In this document: positions 1 to 14,002 of the stretch, piece by piece
Layout of the letters: each line of letters starts with the position of its first letter
Numbering within the stretch: the first letter of the stretch is position 1
Assembly (NCBI GenBank): GCA_029962745.1
Contig: CM057156.1
Span: 29,262,647 to 29,326,646, forward strand
Length of the DNA stretch: 64,000 nucleotides
DNA from: Echinometra lucunter
Taxonomy: Eukaryota > Echinodermata > Echinoidea > Camarodonta > Echinometridae
Direction of reading: 5' to 3'
Made by a program: the position numbers and the translations under genes
Notes under the pieces: generated by a model
Seen by the model: only the letters and a program-made list of their open reading frames with translations
Databases searched by the model: none
What the model was told of the DNA's origin: nothing

Positions 1-2929
1 TGCTGATTTCAAATTAAAAGCCCACCAATATCAACAGAGACCCCCCCCCCCCCATCCCCCTTCATCCATCCCACTCTCTTAACCAAGGGAATCCAAACGA
101 TTTTCCTTCCTGCTGCATCACTCGATTCCTCTTTGCAATCAAAGCAAGAGAAAACGTATTTTTAAAGTTACATTGCAGATAGAGTTTGATTAGTGCCATT
201 TTGAAGTCATTCCTAAATTATTCAATCTGAGATTGATAATTGCATTTTTAGTTTTTAACCCAAAAAGCTCGTGGAAAACAAGCGTATTTTATATTCCAAA
301 CAATCAATTTGATTGCAAGGGTAGAAAATTGTCTGAAATTGAATCCTGAGCTTCAAAACAGGAGACTGGACATGATGGAAAAAATAAGAGGCACTGACAT
401 TTTTCACATTCTGTGAAAATAGATGGGAATGTTGCAGAAGGTTGAGTTAATGCAACATTATTGCAAAACTGTAATTTGCTTGGAAACATCAAGTCTATTC
501 CAACGAGAACGTTTAATTTATCAAAAGACAAAGAAAGAACAAAAATACGTCGTTTTCAAACAAAAATACCGTGATTTTGTTCAAAGAATGCATTTTTAGA
601 TCATTCACCATCATGTACATAGATATAAATGCCCTAATTGTACTCTTTACTTTGTCAATAAAAAGATTTTCAAGGGCTTTTTTTTTTTTTTTAGAGAGAG
701 AGAGAAGGGTTACTTCTTTCAATTTTACACAAACCGACTTTAAAGAATGAATAAAGTAAGGGGTGAAATAGCATTTGCAGTATGAATATATCCCTCTTGA
801 TTTCAGTTTCGATTTTTTTTTTCATTTTATTTTTTTATAATCGATTTGTTATTCAAGTAATTACTTTCCACTGATGCCTTTCATCCTCTTCGGATTTTAT
901 TTTAATAACGAGTACTATTGATCTGTTGCTTTGTATTCTCACAATATACGTTAAGCAGCTGCAGTAGCTTAAGAGGATCTATTTCATCTAATAGCTGTAT
1001 ATATAGGCACGAAATAACAAAGATAGAAAAATATTATGTCAGCAAAGCGAAATGGAAAATAAATCATATCAAGGTGGAGATCGTTCGAGAGAGAATGATA
1101 AAATATTGTGAAAAGGGAGAGGGGCAGAAAGAGGAGAGTGAGTATAGGGAAAAGGTATGGATGAGGTAAGAGTTTTCACAATGGGATATTAAGAATATAA
1201 ATTATGCCACTCAAAAAAAGGAGGTAGAACGGTTATAGGAAAGCTGCCTACGACATTTTGATTTTTTTCTACTTTTCTTACTGAAATCAATAACCGACAA
1301 GTAACTGCTATAAATCTATGCATGAGACATTTTGCATTTTGAAGTCATTTTGTACAGCATTATATAATTTTGCGTGAAAAGGATTAGGATCATTCCTTTC
1401 ATCTTATAACGCATTTTCAGAAAGGGCCGGTGAACACGAAATAAACATAATTCGTTTTCTTATATATTATATAAGAATCGGCAGCCAGTGATATGGCGAA
1501 AGAAAGATAACTAATTTTCAATCTAGAAGTGTTAGATATAGTAGAAACTCATCTGAGCATTTTCCATGAAATTATGAAAAACAATCAGAGTAAAAATCAA
1601 TTGTAGCTAAAATAATGTGAGCATGGTGAGAGAACGTATACAAAGCCAATGATTACCACAGAATAATTTCTTTTCAGAATTGATGAGCTTGATTCTTCTA
1701 AGACAAAGGAAATATTTCTTAGAAACATTAATGAGTACACAAGTGTTTATTTTGGCGTACGTCTTTTGTAGTTAAACATACAGGCCGGGATATATACACT
1801 TCAGAATGTGCTTGCATGGACATTGAGTCTTCTTTGTATTTTTTATTCATGCATGCTGAAAACAATATTTTGACAGATTAGTTTCCGATGAGGTCTGACG
1901 TGCCATGTAATTAGTGTCGCCAGCAATTATCGACATTACCGTTATTGTGATAGGCGTTAATCAACCTGCGATCGTAATATTGCCAGTTTTGTGTCCATAT
2001 ACCAGCCCGAAGGTATTCTTATCCGTGATGAATTTCTTAATGAAAAGTGGAGGGAGATGGGGTTTTTTATCAGCTGCGGCGAAACATCAAAGCCTGCAAT
2101 ATTTTTTTTGCACATGCAAGAAATGAAATAAGAGAACATAAAATGAGGTCCTATTTGGGATATTGTCCGTTCTTGAACTGGAGGAAAATCGATAGCATAG
2201 AGAGCATAAAGGGACATGAATCGTATAAAATGAAACAGAATGTTTGACCAATTTTTACCCAGTATTCCGATAGGGATGTGCCAGACATAATAACAAGAGT
2301 CTAAATCGAGACACTGCAGTGGTTTTTTTTTTTACTCTGACATTTCTGAAGGTTCACATTCCAAATGAATCTTCGATGTCGGGAAACATGCCTGAAATAT
2401 TCTAAAACAATCCTCTTTGTCACATAGCGCTACTTTGACATTTTTTCATATATACATGAAAAAGGGCAGTTCTCTGGGTATTCGGGAACAATTTGTACTA
2501 TATAATAGATGCCAAGGGAATAAATTACTGCTAGAAAATGGTGGAACAAGGTTGCTATGCTTAATCATCATCATTGTTTATTTGCTATTTAAGTCAACAT
2601 CTTTACTTTTAAAGCCAGAGCGAACTGGCATCCTTGTATGGGATTTGAAATAGCGCCCATTCAGTCCTAAACTACTGATTTTGTCCCCTTTTTGCTCCCA
2701 GCATGCTCTATTCTGATCAACGAGAGCTTTAGTTTTTGAGTAACATCTGTTAAAATGTATTTATATTCATACTAAGGAAGTTGACGGGAAGCCACAAAGG
2801 ATATATTGTTTCTAAGAGTCTCTAGTTTTGAGTAGCCGTAAGTTGGCGCTGTTGTAAATACATCATAATAAGGGTCAGTTCACTGTTGCTTTAAGAGCGG
2901 TCCTTCCCCCATGATGACATTCAAAACAA

Positions 2930-3210
2930 TATATCAAATAAAAAAGTTAATAAAGCTGAAAGAAACTGATAGATAAACTGATAAATAAAAAAAGAAATAA
3001 ACAAAGGAATAAATGAACAAAATGAATGAATGAATAAATGAATAAATAGATGAATAAATAAACAAATAATCGAATAGAAATAAATGAGTGAATAAATCAA
3101 AAAGTAAATAAATGAATAAATGAGCAAATAAACATATGAACAATAAATAAGTATATGAAAAAAACCCAGATAAATAAATAAATAAAAACAGAATGATTCA
3201 TAAACAAATT
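2930..3210. repeat. AAAT/GAAT-rich degenerate microsatellite
   Basis: About 280 bases are made almost wholly of AAATAAATGAATA-type words. The minus strand therefore reads as Ile/Leu/Phe/Tyr-rich open frames that are artefacts of composition. Confidence 0.8.
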
Positions 3211-3743
3211 AATAAAAAGTACGGGGTAAGGAAAGACATTTTAGGGTGTTTTTTCACTCTGAAATTGTGTCAAGCAAAACAAAACAGGTATCACGACTGG
3301 GGTTGCGGCTTCCTTACTCTGAAATTCTCTATATACAACAAAACAAAAGTTTATATTAAGTCCTTTTAACTGGGTGTGCTGAAAATTTTCAAGCATTGGC
3401 CCGTTTCATAAAAAATAGGATGCTGTTGAACTCAGAAGTCTATGGAAATCTCTCGCACTACTTTTTTCATCTGTAGAACTCACTGGCCGTAAAGGCAACA
3501 CGTGACCGGACTAAAACGCTTTTCCGTGAGAATGCAAACTTTGTATGAATATGCGTCTGGAAACTGGAACCCATCAAAGATAAGTTTAACTTAAGAGGTG
3601 CCCATCACCTACAAAAATGAAATGTCTAGGCTACAGCATGGAGGTTTACCACCATGGCTACAGCTAGCTGGAACAATAAAATCAACGTAAAAGCATTTAT
3701 CCGGCATATTGCGTAAACGGTGAAGTAGAATAAAGTATATTCA

Positions 3744-4300
3744 ATCAATTCAATTCAATTCAATTCAGTTTTCTTTATTGTCATATTTTAAAAACACAAA
3801 ATTGTTTTCGGACTCTTTACATATGTAACATAAAATACAATAACAAGAAAAGCATCTATGACATGTACAGTATACACAAATAGGGTGCTTAACAAATACA
3901 AAATGAATACCTGAGAAAGACATATGCAAAATACAACTTAGGTAAAAGTAAGAGACAAAAGAAAAGATTTATGCCATAAATGCCCTCCCCTGATACCCTT
4001 ACCCCATATTGCACGAAATAATTGATGACCGATAACCTGTGACCAATGCCCCCCTCCCCCCTGAGTATCTGCATGAATTTGTTCCTATATAAGAAAAATT
4101 GCATACATGTAATAATGAAGTACCAAAATCATATGCGTTAACGGTAACCACAAGTCCCTCTCCCCCTACAACACCAAAACAAAAACGGACCAGGGTGTAC
4201 TGTAAAAGTAGCACCCCTCTTTCACCTTACATAAAAGGATCTAGTGGAGAGTGTATAGTGATCGACGTTACTTAGATGTATTTCATAGTTATGCACTGGT
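3744..4300 (-). mobile_element. Probable truncated LINE 3' end with GAATT tail
   Basis: On the plus strand a run of ATTCA units is followed by TTTATTGTCAT. Read on the minus strand this is an AATAAA followed by a short tandem GAATT tail, the usual 3' end of CR1/L2-type non-LTR elements. A similar arrangement occurs at 9280 and, with a different tail unit, at 24605. No reverse transcriptase motif is left, and the far limit is approximate. Confidence 0.45.
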
Positions 4301-7159
4301 ACTATTTGATTTTACCCCATATCTTTGTCTTTTTTTTTTTTTACAGTATCTTAGAATATGATTTTTTTCTTCTTTGGTGCTTTTCCTCGTGACTTAAGTA
4401 TATATATATTCATATTTGTTTTATATTCATTGCGAAAAAATCTTTTTGTTTGATGTTGATGTTGAAGATGGTTTTTGACTGTTGTTCAGTAATATTTTGT
4501 ATGTTTATAAAAAAAAAATTATCGTCTGTTTTTACCCGAAGAAATATCAAATGAAAAATGAAACATAAGTGAAAAAGGGGAAAATCTGAAATTCTCATAA
4601 TTTTCAGGTCAGTTAGGAAAAATATCACAGTAAAAGGGTTCCAAGGATTGCTCCTCAATGCCTTCATATTGGAAATATGACCAGAAACAGTTGAAAAGTT
4701 CGGGCCGAAATTAACTTTCATGCCAGATTATCTTGAGCGTGGTCCGATGTATACTCATTTCTGTAAAGGTGCAATTACCATTTGGGCACATTTAGTGAAT
4801 TTTTATCCATTCGACAATCCCCAAATCTTACACTAGACACCTGTCTTTATTATGTACGACTTCTCTAACATTCCCATCTGCTTTGGAACAGTTTCTTCAC
4901 ATTAATATAATTGCACTCCAGACGCACGTTTTGTAAAGAGAATATCTGATATCTCACCGTCCTGATGAGTGAAGTTTTCATCCAAACATGTCTATGTAGC
5001 ATAATCCTGTAATATACATGTGCACGCGTTTTCGCCATTGAATCGTCGTCACATTAAAGGCCAAATGGCACCTGGATTTGCCTAAATTTGGAAGCACCCA
5101 CCATTCTCTCATGCATGTACAATGAGAGTTTATTGGAAAATTCATAACTTTAGAAGGACACGATGTGACGTTCACTGTGGGAAGTAATTTCTGCGAGGAA
5201 GTAAATTGAGGCAGATCGAGATGTGCAAATTTAAAAGTGGTATACCGTATTGAAGCCGAGCTAGTGAAATGTTATGAAATGAAATCATATTGATGTGCTT
5301 ATTCGATAGATAAAAAACAAACGTCTTGAACCTACGTGACGATCAAATTGCTCTAGATAAGAGTGGAATTGTTTGCAGTTATATAAGGAAACGTTATATT
5401 GGAATAAATAAAGTTGTCTTTTGTATTGGATTCGCCAAAACGACAGATACAAACGCCATAACAACTTTTAGAAGTATTGAATTTCTTTTTTTGTTATTTG
5501 GTTGAGCTTGGCTTTATTTCCCATTTAGATGTATTTCCCTATGCATCATCTTGGTATAATTACATACTCCCTTATGTGTAGACAATCCTGTGGGTCTAAG
5601 CGTTATGACGTCATCGCGTATCGCTGATATTTACTCTGAACCGAATACGTTGTCACATGATCATCCTCCCGAGTAAGATTACACCTTTGCATTTCAACAT
5701 TTACTTTTCTTTCATTAGAGGTTGTTGTAGTCTCTCGGTCCCATTCGATTATTGCCATTCTGAAAGCCACTCAATTCTTCCAATAATGATTTCCGGTAAA
5801 TCGCGCCTATACATTTTCCCCCAAACCCCCTTCTTCAACATTATTTTTTAAACATAATAATCCTGGCTCTGAATGCCTCTATCATTCCATATAGTTATTT
5901 GTGATTTTCTATCACTTTCACTTGTTCTTTATATCATAAAGCCTATTTATTTTGGTCTTACTCTCTTTATAGAGTCTTTCTTGCTTGTCTTCTTCGCCCT
6001 TGGCACTATTGCCACTATATCTTATTTCCTTTAAAAGGTAATTTGGTGGGGGAACTATCCCAGATCGTTTATAGAATCTCCTCTGTGATAGGACTAGATG
6101 AATGAAGCGCCAATTAAAGCAATTTTAACAATAAATGTCGTGGATCAACTTGTAATGCTACAGTCATCGAAAGTACAGATGCGCAAAGGAATATGAATTG
6201 CATTCAAACGTATTTCCGCATGAACTATTTTAGCCGTGGAATAGTCCCAATGCACGTTGCGGGATACGGTTGTTGCTTTTTTTAGTGAGCCTCTCACACA
6301 CCGCTTAGTTATCTTTTTTAAAAATCCAATTATGTGAAAGAAGTATACAAACAAAAACAAAAATTGTGAACTGATGTATTAAAGGGTGAGTATACCTTGC
6401 AAAGTTTTCATTTTTATTGTAAGCATTTTCATTTGTTTTCTTTTGTTCTGATTTTTTTTTTCATTTGTTAGATGTGATCGATCGATGAATCGTTATCCGA
6501 ATAGATTTTCCTTACAGATAAGATGAAATGAAACTTAGACATTCAAGACGGGGGAAAGCCCGCGGGGGAGTCCATAGAAAATCCTAGGGATTGTACAAAA
6601 TGTATGTCCTTCATATGACATCATCAGCAAAGCTACCTTAGGAAAATACTTGGGAGCAAATTTCCTTGGCACTAGGAGTGCTGAGGCGCTTTTAAATCCC
6701 AAAATTCTTTGATAAGTAAAGAAGCGCCCTCACATTTTAGGTGCCTTTTCCACGACAAAAATTTCCGACAGGTGAACTTCTTTTCAATCTTTATTTACTC
6801 AATTAAAAACTTATATCAAAACATATACATAACATTTTTGAAAAAGTAAATTATAAAGTACAGATTAGTTGAAATCATGGCCGGGGGGGGGGGCAGGGAG
6901 CAGTTACCTCCCCCCCCCCCCCCCGAAATTTTCAAGACTTGCATTTTTTTTAACTGAAAAATTTCCAAAATTCCACCGAAAGTGTGCACCAGATCCATCA
7001 ATTTCAATTTTTAAAATGCAAGAGGGCCCTCATGAGAAGCTCGGTTGCTTCGTTCCCTCGCTTTCATTTTTTTAAACAACACATGGACACGTTGGTATCA
7101 ATATGCATATAGCAGAGCAATTTATTTGATATTACTATTTTTAAAAAAAGCAACGTAGA

Positions 7160-7263
7160 TAAAAATGCCTTGCTCGAGGGCATAAGTGCCGTGCCGGGGT
7201 TCGAACCTCCGACTTTCGCGTCTCCAGTCAAGCGCCTTAAACAACTCTACTACGGCACCTCTA
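7160..7263 (-). mobile_element. tRNA-derived SINE fragment
   Basis: On the minus strand there is an A-box-like stretch and then a near-canonical B box, GGTTCGAACCCC, about 50 bases later. This resembles a tRNA head, but the acceptor stem does not pair, so I read it as a SINE. It shares the structure of the SINEs at 15510, 44620, 51700, 57088, 58095 and 58833. Confidence 0.6.
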
Positions 7264-9279
7264 CTGTTTCTTCGAATATTCTTGCCCCCCCCCCCCCCCC
7301 CCGAAAGAATTTCTGCGTACGGCCCTATTCAAAACAAAATAAGAAGAATAATAGCAAGAATCATTTTAAAAATGTACAGAGCTGACAGGGTGAATTCAGC
7401 TCCAGGAGAGAGTACGAAATATATTTGTAGGATACATTTAACCCCAAAGTGCTTTCGTGTTCTTTCAGTATATATTTAGTATTAACCCTGTTTTCAAATG
7501 AAAGAAATGTCACAATCAATGCAAGCAACCTCTAGAGATTGTGACTGTCCTTTATTCTATAGGGTGAACTGCAGCTTGCTTCCGGTCTTCTACAAGCAAA
7601 TACTGAAAGTTTTCTGTATCAGATAATACTCATCAACCCCATCCCCCGCCCCTCATTGTGACGCCACTTACTCTAAGTAAATGCGCTGCTTCTATTTTTT
7701 TTTTAAATCCCCAACACATGACCTAAACCAAACTTTCAAAACTGTTATCAATACAACCCTACAAAGTGCTGTTATTACTTTTACTGTCATGAAGTGCAAC
7801 AGCATCCAGACTAAAAGATCACATGACGACAAAAGAAATATATAAACGTTTAGTTTTCGTTCCTTTCTGTTTTCACCAATCCGGTCAGCTCGCTGTCAGT
7901 CCGTCATTTGCATTCTGTTTTTCGTCACCGAACCGTGCGTCGACCCTGTTTCATCGAAGGGTTCACGTGCGCTTATTATATCAGCACCAAACTAGTTTTC
8001 TTGAAGTTGACTTCTAGCTCTTTCAACCATGCCAACAGTACAATTGTATTTCGCAAGGTCTATTAAGTATTGGTGTGTTTGTTCAACCAAGCTGTAATTC
8101 TGTTTCCCGTCCTTGGTGCTAGAAAAACGTGTGCTGCTTCCACCGACGTTTAGCTTTCTCGACAACAAATTAACGCCGTCTCACTCGATAGTGTGTATAC
8201 AAAATTGACCATGGCTCATGATGCAATCTGTCGATTTAAATCCCTGACATGTCGTGATTGAAGTGCAAGGCTTAAATAAAGAAGTCCCTAATGTTCTTTC
8301 AGAATAAGGAGATTATGCAGAAGCAGTTCTTATCATGCTTATAGAATGCCACATGGGGCTGGGTGCTTGAGTATGGGTTCTATTCAATAGATATAACATT
8401 GCTAGAATGTTTTTGACTGTCTCGGACAGTCGGAATATGTGGGAGAAATGAGAACCCTGTATTATCACCTTTCCTGCAGTGATTCGGAAAAATCTCTGAA
8501 ATGAAAGATAAGTAAAAGTGCAAAGATTCTCATTATTTTTCCGACATAATTATTCCAACGATAGTGTAAATTCAGATGTCACCCCCCCCCCCCCCACGAC
8601 AAAGTCCCCTCCCCCTTCCGTAGCACCGCCGTTGCTTTCATCAGCAACTGTTGTCTTAAACTTGTTTGATGGTGATATTGATTGGTAAAATAACAGTAGC
8701 AGTCTACAATATTCAACACAATATCAAGAAATACGACGTTTACCTTGCTCTATCACCTCCTTAAGTTACATCTAAATATATTTTTTCTTGGAAAAGGATC
8801 ATCTTTCTGAAAAGCAAACTGAAAGCGACATATCGTTTATCAATCAATCTGGGTGCCATATCAGATCCTGACGTTGGCGGCAATCATGTCTTCCGTTCTA
8901 TTCTTGCAGTGCTTGATGAGATCAAGAGGGGCGATCTGCAGCCATCCTAAGTATAAGGCGTTGCAGTCCACATCATCCATAACTGCAGTAAATTAAGAGC
9001 TATGCGAAAGGGCATTAATCTATATATTTTACAAAGAGTAAACGCTCTTCTATATAGCTCTAAGCGTATACGAATATACGCAATGTTGCCCTTACAAGAT
9101 TTGCCCCGTGACGTATTTCTGTTCATCATAATATTTATGTATTTTCATGGAAAATAGGTGAGAAGTTTTATAAACGTCTCGAAATTAAAAGATTTGTCCT
9201 CGATATTGCAATACCGTGAAATATAATGTTCATCCTTTCCCCCTAATGTTATTCGGTCCATAGGATGCGCGTATCCTCT

Positions 9280-9580
9280 ATTCAATTCAATTCAATTCAA
9301 TTCAATTCAATTCAATTCAAAACAACATTTATTTCCCTCTGGTGTGATACAAAAATGACATACAAACGAAAGGAAAAACAAAACAATACCGAAGGAAGCA
9401 AGGTCCCTGGAAAGCACAGTGCTTGACAGTGGGCATGCCTGTTTACAAAAATGACAAATACATGAAACCTCAAACCTTAAACCATATGTGTCGATCATGA
9501 GGTTACTTAAAAGTAATGAACGCCAATCGTGTTCCACTTTCTTGACAAGTATAAAGGGGTGTCTCACTAAGGGTCATAAT
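9280..9580 (-). mobile_element. Probable truncated LINE 3' end with GAATT tail
   Basis: Eight or more ATTCA units are followed by ACATTTATTTCCCTCTGG. On the minus strand this is a terminal AATAAA plus a pentanucleotide tail, matching the arrangement at 3744. The far boundary is uncertain and no coding motif is visible. Confidence 0.45.
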
Positions 9581-10320
9581 AATATAGGATGGCAATAATT
9601 CGATTCTAGGAACCCCATCCCCCCCCCCCCTCGAAAACTCTATCCTCCCCTAATAAACCTAATATACTTAACCCTCTGGACAACACTTGCACTGCAGTTG
9701 ACAAACATGACAAAGGGTAATAGGTCATCTTTCAAGTGGTACGTCTGGGGGTATTCTCATCACGACAATAAACAGAATTGTTCTGGAGAATGAAACTAAA
9801 TGCTTGATTAAACAAGAGTTACTTTCTTAGATTTTAAATTATTGAACAGAGTATTACAATAACAGTTATTTTTACTCCCGATGAATAACAACTCAATTTT
9901 TACTTTGAAGTTGTTCCATTCCTGCGGGGCATGCAGCTGCAATGTAGATTAGGTCAGTGGGCAAACGTGCACGTATGTAATGATTTACTTTGTAAGCAAG
10001 GTTTTGAGATGATGGTTTCGCTGTGTTTCTTTTCAGTTGATATCTTAGTCAATAGAAAAGCTTTATTCCGAAGACCATTACAAATGCGATTTAAAGGGAG
10101 AACACGTACCCCCCCCCCCCCACACACACACACACGTACACAAACACTCCCAATCACGCCCTTTCAAAACTCTCAAACATGTTTCACAATCGACACCTAT
10201 TTTCAGAATACTTCATCAACTCAGAGACCCACTACCCTTTAAAACTTTTAAAGCCTGGAAGCAAAAATTTATTTGCAATATTTGGAATCATCATGCAGAC
10301 TGATGCAGTCTTAATCAATA

Positions 10321-10875
10321 TTGCCCTACTTTGGCAAAAGGAAACAAGTGACATATACCAACCAAATTTGAGTTATTAATATTTTGGTTACAGTTCGTAA
10401 TTCCGAAGGTTCGTAATTCCGAAGGTTCGATATTCCGAATGTTCGTAAGTCCGAAAATGAAAAAAAAAGGGGGGGTGGGGAGTTCGTTATTCCGAAGGTT
10501 CGTTAGTCCGAAAATGAAATAAGGTTCGTTAGTTCGTTAGTTATTTTCGGACTAACGAACCTTATTTCATTTTCGGATTAACGAACCTTCGGAATAACGA
10601 ACCTTCGGAATAACGCTCCTTCGGAAAACGCCACAAATGTTCGGATTAAAGAACCTTTTTTTATTATTATTATTATTTTCGGACTAACGAACATCTAGAT
10701 ATACGCAATTTGCGTGTTTCGGAATAATGAACCTTTGGAATAACGAACATCTCCCGATATTTTAAGGCAAGACATCTTGGTGTTGCACTGACATCAGTGT
10801 AAATGACAGATACATTTTGCTCTTTTACAGGAAATGTCACTTTTCTCATTTGCTTCCTTTTGCCAAATTCGGGCA
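10321..10875. mobile_element. Inverted-repeat element, TGCCCTACTTTGGCAAAAGG family
   Basis: The left end reads TTGCCCTACTTTGGCAAAAG, and an imperfect inverted copy ends near 10875. The same terminal sequence bounds an element at 63376-63988, so two copies of one non-coding family lie in this window. The interior is largely filled by a second palindrome (10393-10750). Confidence 0.6.
10393..10750. repeat. Palindromic element built of TTCGTTATTCCGAAGG words
   Basis: The left half repeats TTCGTAATTCCGAAGG and TTCGTTAGTCCGAAAATG. The right half is the reverse complement (CATTTTCGGACTAACGAACC), so the unit can fold into a long hairpin. It appears nested in the inverted-repeat element around it. 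Confidence 0.75.
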
Positions 10876-12289
10876 GAATAGAGGCCTTTTAAACAGCGAA
10901 ACCTTTAATTACAGCAATACTTGCAAAAAATCAGCTGTTCTTAAAGCAGTTTAATCAGCCTTGCCATAATTTCAATGACGGACTGATCTCCTGGATTGTC
11001 CTAAATAATTGCAAGACTACGTCATAAGAAAAACGAAGACTAGACTGACCTACTTCCAGCAAGAAAATAAGCAAAGACATTTCGGAACAAACAGTCTTGT
11101 CTGAGTTCTATGACATTCTGCTTCTTAGACAATCTTAATTAAGTGCACTTCGGCTGTTTTTATGCCAAAGAAAACCACCTTAGGATGAAGTTGAATTTGA
11201 AAAAGATTTCGCAATTACTTCTGACAAAGGTACACATTGTGTTGAACAGATGTGAAATAACAAAAAAAAGTTTTTAAGGGTGGGGGCACAAAAGGGTATG
11301 TCCCCTCAAAAATAATAAATTAATTGAGGACCAGATTTCTTTTTCTTTTCTTTTCTTTTTTTTTTTGTGTGTGTCAGCAAATTTGTATGTACAGGAAAGT
11401 ATTATATATCAAATATCATGGAACCATTTCTCCTCTATTTGAAAACATCGAGACGAAAAAATTGAAATGAATTGTACTTGGCCTAATATGCACTTTTTAG
11501 ACCCTTAAAGTTAACTCGACTTAACTCGACACTAGTGCTTACACCCTCGCTTCTTCAAGCTTCTATTTTTATCCCGTCCTTCTCCTCTCTCATGATTTCT
11601 CATTTTCTTTCTTTTCTGTAAGATCTGCATATACATGTTTAAACCCAACGCTTTCTTTTAGACAGACGGTGATGCTTTTTAACTGAAAGAGCAATGTGTT
11701 ATGATTGACATGAACTTACCAGAAGAACCGCCGCTTTATCATTCTCAGAGGCATTCGTGCGTGTTTGGTGCGTGTACTGCCAATGGCATTATTGATGTTT
11801 ATTAGGTTCGGTTTTTTTTTTTTTCAATCCAGTCAACTTGAAGGGAATCCAGACTTTTGTGGCTTCAACAGGTCAGATGAGGCTCGTGTTCAACTTTATT
11901 ATTTTTTTATGCAACTTGTTCAAGAAGGGGATGTAAAAACAAACAAGCAAACGAACAAAAACCTATACCCAGTTCTAAAAGGACATCGAAGGATTTAGCA
12001 GTCGCAATTTACATAATGTAAACCTGTTGCATGTGATGAAAAATACTGAGTTCTTTTGTATGTCCCATTAAATCATCAAAAGTACTTGTTCAACATTGAA
12101 TGTTACCCACTCTTTAATTTACTTTTTTATTTGTCAATTCTTCCAGTTCTATTTCACAAAAGTCGAATGAGGGCTTGGCTTTTACTCACGGTAGATGGCG
12201 CCCACTAACTTCAGCCAGAGTGGTATGATGAGCTAGATAAGATTCGTATCTCATCTCTCTAATATCCAATGCCCTCCCCCCCTTCCCCT

Positions 12290-12340
12290 TCCTCTGTCTC
12301 TCTCGCTCGCTCTCTCTCTCTCTCTCTCTCACTCTCACTC
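12290..12340. repeat. TC/CTCT microsatellite
   Basis: Uninterrupted CT-rich tandem repeat. A looser CT/TTTC-rich stretch follows at 12456-12620 and creates spurious Leu/Ser/Phe-rich frames. Confidence 0.85.
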
Positions 12341-13644
12341 TTGGGACGAGGAACCACTAAATAGCATACAAATATTTCATATTTACAGTTTCACCTGATT
12401 CTCTTTCATTTTTTCAGTTGCACTGATAGTAACTAGCACTTTAAACAAAGTACATGTGATTGTGTTTCTCTCATTTAATGTCTTATCTACATCTCTCTTT
12501 TTTTCTTCTTTTTTTGTCTCCCCCTCTCACTCCCTCTTCTCTCTACTTCTCACTGTCTTTCTCACTCTTTCTCTATCTCTTTTTCCCACTCTCTTATCTG
12601 TTCTATTTCTGCTTCTCTCCTTTGATGACACAGGGACAAGTAGCTATTTCATGGCTTAAGAGATAATCCATGTCAGTAATGAGGTACTAAAAGTAAAAAC
12701 TTCAGGCTCTCATTAATCTTCTGATAAAATTTAATAGCTTTAACGGCTTCTACACCAGAATATATTACTCATTTTGCAGTTTCACGGTCTATCTCATATT
12801 TCACATTCCAATGCAGAGAAGGTGTGAAATTCGTAGGCAAGGGTCCATACAGAGATGGAAAGCAAAAAACAAAAACATAACAGAAAAAGAAACATGAAAA
12901 CTGAACACACATGATGATAATATTAGCAGAGATGTATTGTAATGGCAGATGTGGGCCAGTACATGGCATGGAGATCTTAGTCCAAGTTTCAACAACTTCG
13001 GGTTTCCCCTTAAATGACCATTTTGGGTGAACATGTCTGCTTTATTCTCCTCTTTTCGAATTATTTCCCTATTCTATGAAATTTGAGGTAAAGTCTGTTT
13101 TCATCTAATGGCCAATAAACTCAAGATATTTCTAAAGAAAGAACTATCTTGCAAAGAAATGAAATATAGAGTAAACAATTTCATAAAACAGCTTCTGCTT
13201 ATGACCACATTCCAGAATTAGATCTAAAAAGTGACAGGGATCTTTGAATTTTCTTGCAAAGAGGAAAAATATTATTCTCTGAACTAAATCCTTATTTATG
13301 TGCTGAATCATAGAGCTTTTATATAAACCTGTATATCCATACTTTTGAAATTCAGATTTTCAAATACACTACATTCTCCACGGATTGCAATGAAAGTCTC
13401 AAACTGTTTTTCTGTTCATCTTTAGCAATGTCTGAAACATTCATGTTTGTACAGAGACCCCTCAAAAAAACCTTCTCACAGAGGGAGACCCCTCTGTATT
13501 CTTCTGTCAGATCCAAAACACCTCTCTTGATGAAACCAGAACATGTTTGCTCTCCTAAGGCTGCATTATAAAAGATTTCAGGACAACATCAATCGCAGTG
13601 CTTGCCATAAAATTGCTCTTCCTGTTTTTTTTTCTTTTCTTCCC

Positions 13645-13650
13645 TTTATT
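13645..13650 (-). promoter_or_regulatory. Candidate HAX1 polyadenylation signal
   Basis: TTTATT on the plus strand gives AATAAA on the minus strand only 13 bases past the HAX1 stop. This would imply a very short 3' UTR. No cleavage site can be proven from sequence alone. Confidence 0.4.
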
Positions 13651-13663
13651 TTGTTGTGCAACA

Positions 13664-14002
13664 TCAATGTTTGAACCAAGACCCAAAGAATTTATTGTAT
13701 AAGGAATCATTGGCATCCTCTTCCTGCCTGTTCAGTTCCGGGTACCTCCTAGAACCAGGCCAGAACATGCTAGGTCTCCTCAAGTTATCATCAGTCCTGT
13801 CTCTCCCCCCTTCCAATTCATCTGACCCTGGACATCTCCTTGTATCAGGCCAGAATAGACGTGGTCTCTGGGGATGCATTCCCCAAGTTTCCCTGCTCCC
13901 AGGTCCCATTCTCCCTGAAGATGGCACATCATCTGTCCCAGATGTTACAGTTGTAGTCACATTACCCTTGCCATCACGTTCTGTTCGTCGGGTCTCAAAG
14001 GT
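13664..14002 (-). CDS. HAX1: HAX1 coding exon 6 and stop
   Basis: Residues 231-342. It continues the conserved block (RRTERDGKGNVTTTVT), then has two similar units around RPRLFWPDTRRCPG and RPSMFWPGSRRYPE, and ends FFGSWFKH before TGA at 13666-13664. The two units look like a coding minisatellite of about 75 bp, and a decayed third copy may lie downstream near 13530-13560. Confidence 0.88.
   Translation of the reverse strand, partial: TFETRRTERDGKGNVTTTVTSGTDDVPSSGRMGPGSRETWGMHPQRPRLFWPDTRRCPGSDELEGGRDRTDDNLRRPSMFWPGSRRYPELNRQEEDANDSLYNKFFGSWFKH

Larger units (their letters stand above)
1..13640. other. Intergenic region without a recognisable gene
   Basis: I found no open stretch here with splice-site support or a family resemblance on either strand. 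The open frames are short and biased in composition. The region holds simple repeats (T, AG, AAAT and AATTC types), C or G homopolymers of about 10-17 bases (near 41, 6884, 6911, 7286, 8582, 9620 and 10110), truncated LINE-like 3' ends near 3744 and 9286, one SINE near 7160 and a nested inverted-repeat element at 10321-10875. CT-rich DNA lies at 12290-12620. An exon of a distant gene could be missed. Confidence 0.6.

Noticed and set aside
7170..7479. Overlapping plus-strand frames with Pro runs
   Set aside because: They read a SINE head and a poly-C tract; no exon signals.
8850..8945. Minus-strand stretch reading GWLQIAPLDLIKHC
   Set aside because: Looked exon-like, but I could not place it in a family with confidence or find neighbouring exons. 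Possibly a retroelement scrap.
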